NCBI GenBank assembly: GCA_017549085.1
Contig: JAFYVO010000278.1
Location: 1-7,585, forward strand
Source: Thermoguttaceae bacterium
GTDB lineage: Bacteria; Planctomycetota; Planctomycetia; Pirellulales; Thermoguttaceae
Reading direction: 5' to 3'
DNA length: 7,585 nucleotides
Position 1 is the first letter of the stretch, and each line of letters starts with the position of its first letter. Under the pieces are notes generated by a model. That model searched no databases, was not told the DNA's origin, and saw only the letters and a list, made by a program, of their open reading frames with translations. This document shows positions 6,709 through 7,585 of this stretch, piece after piece. Made by a program: the position numbers and the translations under genes.

Positions 6709-6722
6709 CGCGTTCCGCGGCT

Positions 6723-6746
6723 CCGTTCGCCGTTCGCCGTTCGCCG
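6723..6746. repeat. Short tandem heptamer CCGTTCG x 3.4
   Basis: CCGTTCG is repeated three times without change (6723-6729, 6730-6736, 6737-6743) and followed by CCG. It is a small intergenic tandem repeat next to the terminator. Such a repeat can change in copy number by slippage, but it is non-coding here and no function is suggested. Confidence 0.7.
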
Positions 6747-6748
6747 AT

Positions 6749-6784
6749 AAAAAAAGACGCGACGTTTCGACGCCGCGTCTTTTT
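6749..6784. terminator. Bidirectional Rho-independent terminator between convergent genes
   Basis: Bases 6751-6761 pair with 6774-6784 in an 11-bp stem (AAAAAGACGCG with its complement) around a 12-base loop. The stem ends in a T-tract on the plus strand (6780-6784, then GTTTCTT). It ends equally in a U-tract on the minus strand, from A7 at 6749-6755. It lies 40 bases after the stop of the DUF3592-like gene and 25 bases after the stop of the PIG-L gene, so it serves both. Confidence 0.88.
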
Positions 6785-6808
6785 GTTTCTTGTCGTTTCA
6801 ACCGCAAA

Positions 6809-7585
6809 CTAAGCGTCCAAACGCTTTGCGTATTCCGGATCGACCCAAGAAACGTCGCTTAACAGATCGCCGAGCGGGTCGATTTCGGTCGCGGAGAGGC
6901 CGAGCCAGTTGCGTCGGCGCCAACCTTCGGCGAACTCGTATTTCCCGGAGAGCCGTCCGACCGCCGCGTTCGCCTCGACCATCGAATCGAGGTAAGAGTC
7001 GAACCCTTGCGACGCGTCGAGCCATTCCTTTTGACTGCGATGGCAAGCGAGCGCCCCTCGTTTCACGTCGAGAACCGACGAAACGTCGACGTAACGCTCC
7101 GCGCGCACCAAGCGCCGCATCGCGTCGCGGTTCCCGTGCGGCTGCGCGTGATAGACGGCGACGTCCTTAAAGGTCGGCGGCGTCGGCGGTTCGACCGGCG
7201 CGTTCGCCATACAGCGGCAAAAAGCGGCGGTCGCGGCCAAGCGTCCGGCGTTTTGGTGATCCTCCATATAGTCGGACGTCGACTGCGTCAACACTATATC
7301 CGGGTCGACTTCGCGAATAACGGCGATCAGCTGCAAGAGCGTTTCGCGACGATAAAACACGTCGAGATCGTCGGTTAGCGACTCGTGAAACGTCGCCCCG
7401 AGGAACGCCGCGGCCGCCGCGCCTTCGTCGCGACGCGTTCGAATCGTTTCGAAACGACGCATCGTCGCGGAGCCCCAAGAGCCGTTCGCGATCGACATAT
7501 AGTGAATCGAACAGCCGCGCGCCTTCAAGAGCGCGAGCGTTCCGGCCATCGTGAACTCGATATCGTCCGGATGGCAGCCGATCGC
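6809..7585 (-). CDS. PIG-L family deacetylase (5' truncated)
   Basis: This is a zinc-dependent N-acetyl-sugar deacetylase of the PIG-L/MshB/BshB fold (LmbE-like). The frame runs off the window edge, and 258 residues are visible up to TAG at 6809-6811. The first visible residues are AIGCHPDDIEFTMAGTL, the family's metal motif (His5, Asp8, with Asp7 as likely general base). The ATG at 7549 falls after this motif and is not the true start, which should lie only a few codons beyond the window. The third ligand is His110 in DYMEDHQNAG. RTRRDEGAAAAAFLGA is the usual helix before the second strand. The C-terminal part (CHRSQKEWL, GFDSYLDSM, AEGWRRRNWLG) is typical of planctomycetal members. The substrate cannot be decided from sequence: related enzymes act on GlcNAc conjugates of low-molecular-weight thiols, on GlcNAc-PI, or on other N-acetylated sugars. 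No thiol-biosynthesis partner is in the window. Confidence 0.93.
   Translation of the reverse strand, partial: AIGCHPDDIEFTMAGTLALLKARGCSIHYMSIANGSWGSATMRRFETIRTRRDEGAAAAAFLGATFHESLTDDLDVFYRRETLLQLIAVIREVDPDIVLTQSTSDYMEDHQNAGRLAATAAFCRCMANAPVEPPTPPTFKDVAVYHAQPHGNRDAMRRLVRAERYVDVSSVLDVKRGALACHRSQKEWLDASQGFDSYLDSMVEANAAVGRLSGKYEFAEGWRRRNWLGLSATEIDPLGDLLSDVSWVDPEYAKRLDA

Noticed and set aside
6157..6862. Arg/Ser-rich open frames on both strands over the end of the DUF3592-like gene
   Set aside because: They overlap a convincing CDS, one runs through the terminator at 6749-6784, and no domain or ribosome site supports them.
7547..7549. ATG as start of the PIG-L gene
   Set aside because: The frame continues upstream with the metal motif HPDD, which is essential, so the real start is outside the window.

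Overview
The window is a CpG-rich bacterial chromosome segment that most resembles Planctomycetota, probably a Pirellulales-like lineage. The phylum call is an inference from protein style. The type I signal peptidase has large extra insertions, there is a free-standing RNA polymerase alpha C-terminal domain protein, and the glycoside-hydrolase-like C-terminus and PIG-L deacetylase look like those of planctomycetes. No plasmid, phage, insertion sequence, CRISPR array, tRNA or rRNA was seen.

Layout: (1) 1-683 (+) is the 3' end of a large protein with a beta-rich C-terminus like those of planctomycetal putative glycoside hydrolases. (2) 684-998 is an intergenic zone between convergent genes. 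It holds two copies of a ~170-bp unit, each with a strong terminator hairpin, and the first copy contains a decayed duplicate of the lspA 3' end. (3) 999-1628 (-) is lspA, prolipoprotein signal peptidase, with a good sigma70-type promoter at 1721-1749. (4) 1629-2015 is a divergent promoter and leader region. (5) 2016-3395 (+) is thrC, threonine synthase. (6) 3471-5072 (+) is a type I signal peptidase of 533 residues with a four-cysteine zinc-ribbon-like insertion and a ~240-residue second insertion. (7) 5116-5388 (+) is a 90-residue stand-alone alpha-CTD. (8) 5449-6708 (+) is a membrane protein with a DUF3592-like half and an arrestin-like C-terminal half. (9) 6749-6784 is a bidirectional terminator. 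(10) 6809-7585 (-) is a PIG-L family deacetylase, cut by the window edge just before its first metal motif.

The four plus-strand genes from thrC to the DUF3592-like gene are spaced by 75, 43 and 60 bases with no obvious terminator between them, so they may be co-transcribed. They do not form one pathway. The shared theme is envelope and secretion: lipoprotein and preprotein signal peptidases plus a membrane protein with an exported domain. Threonine biosynthesis and a transcription-related small protein sit among them. I see no clear new defence or mobile system. The points most worth following are the isolated alpha-CTD, the unusual signal peptidase architecture, the DUF3592/arrestin-like fusion, and the tandem duplication behind lspA.
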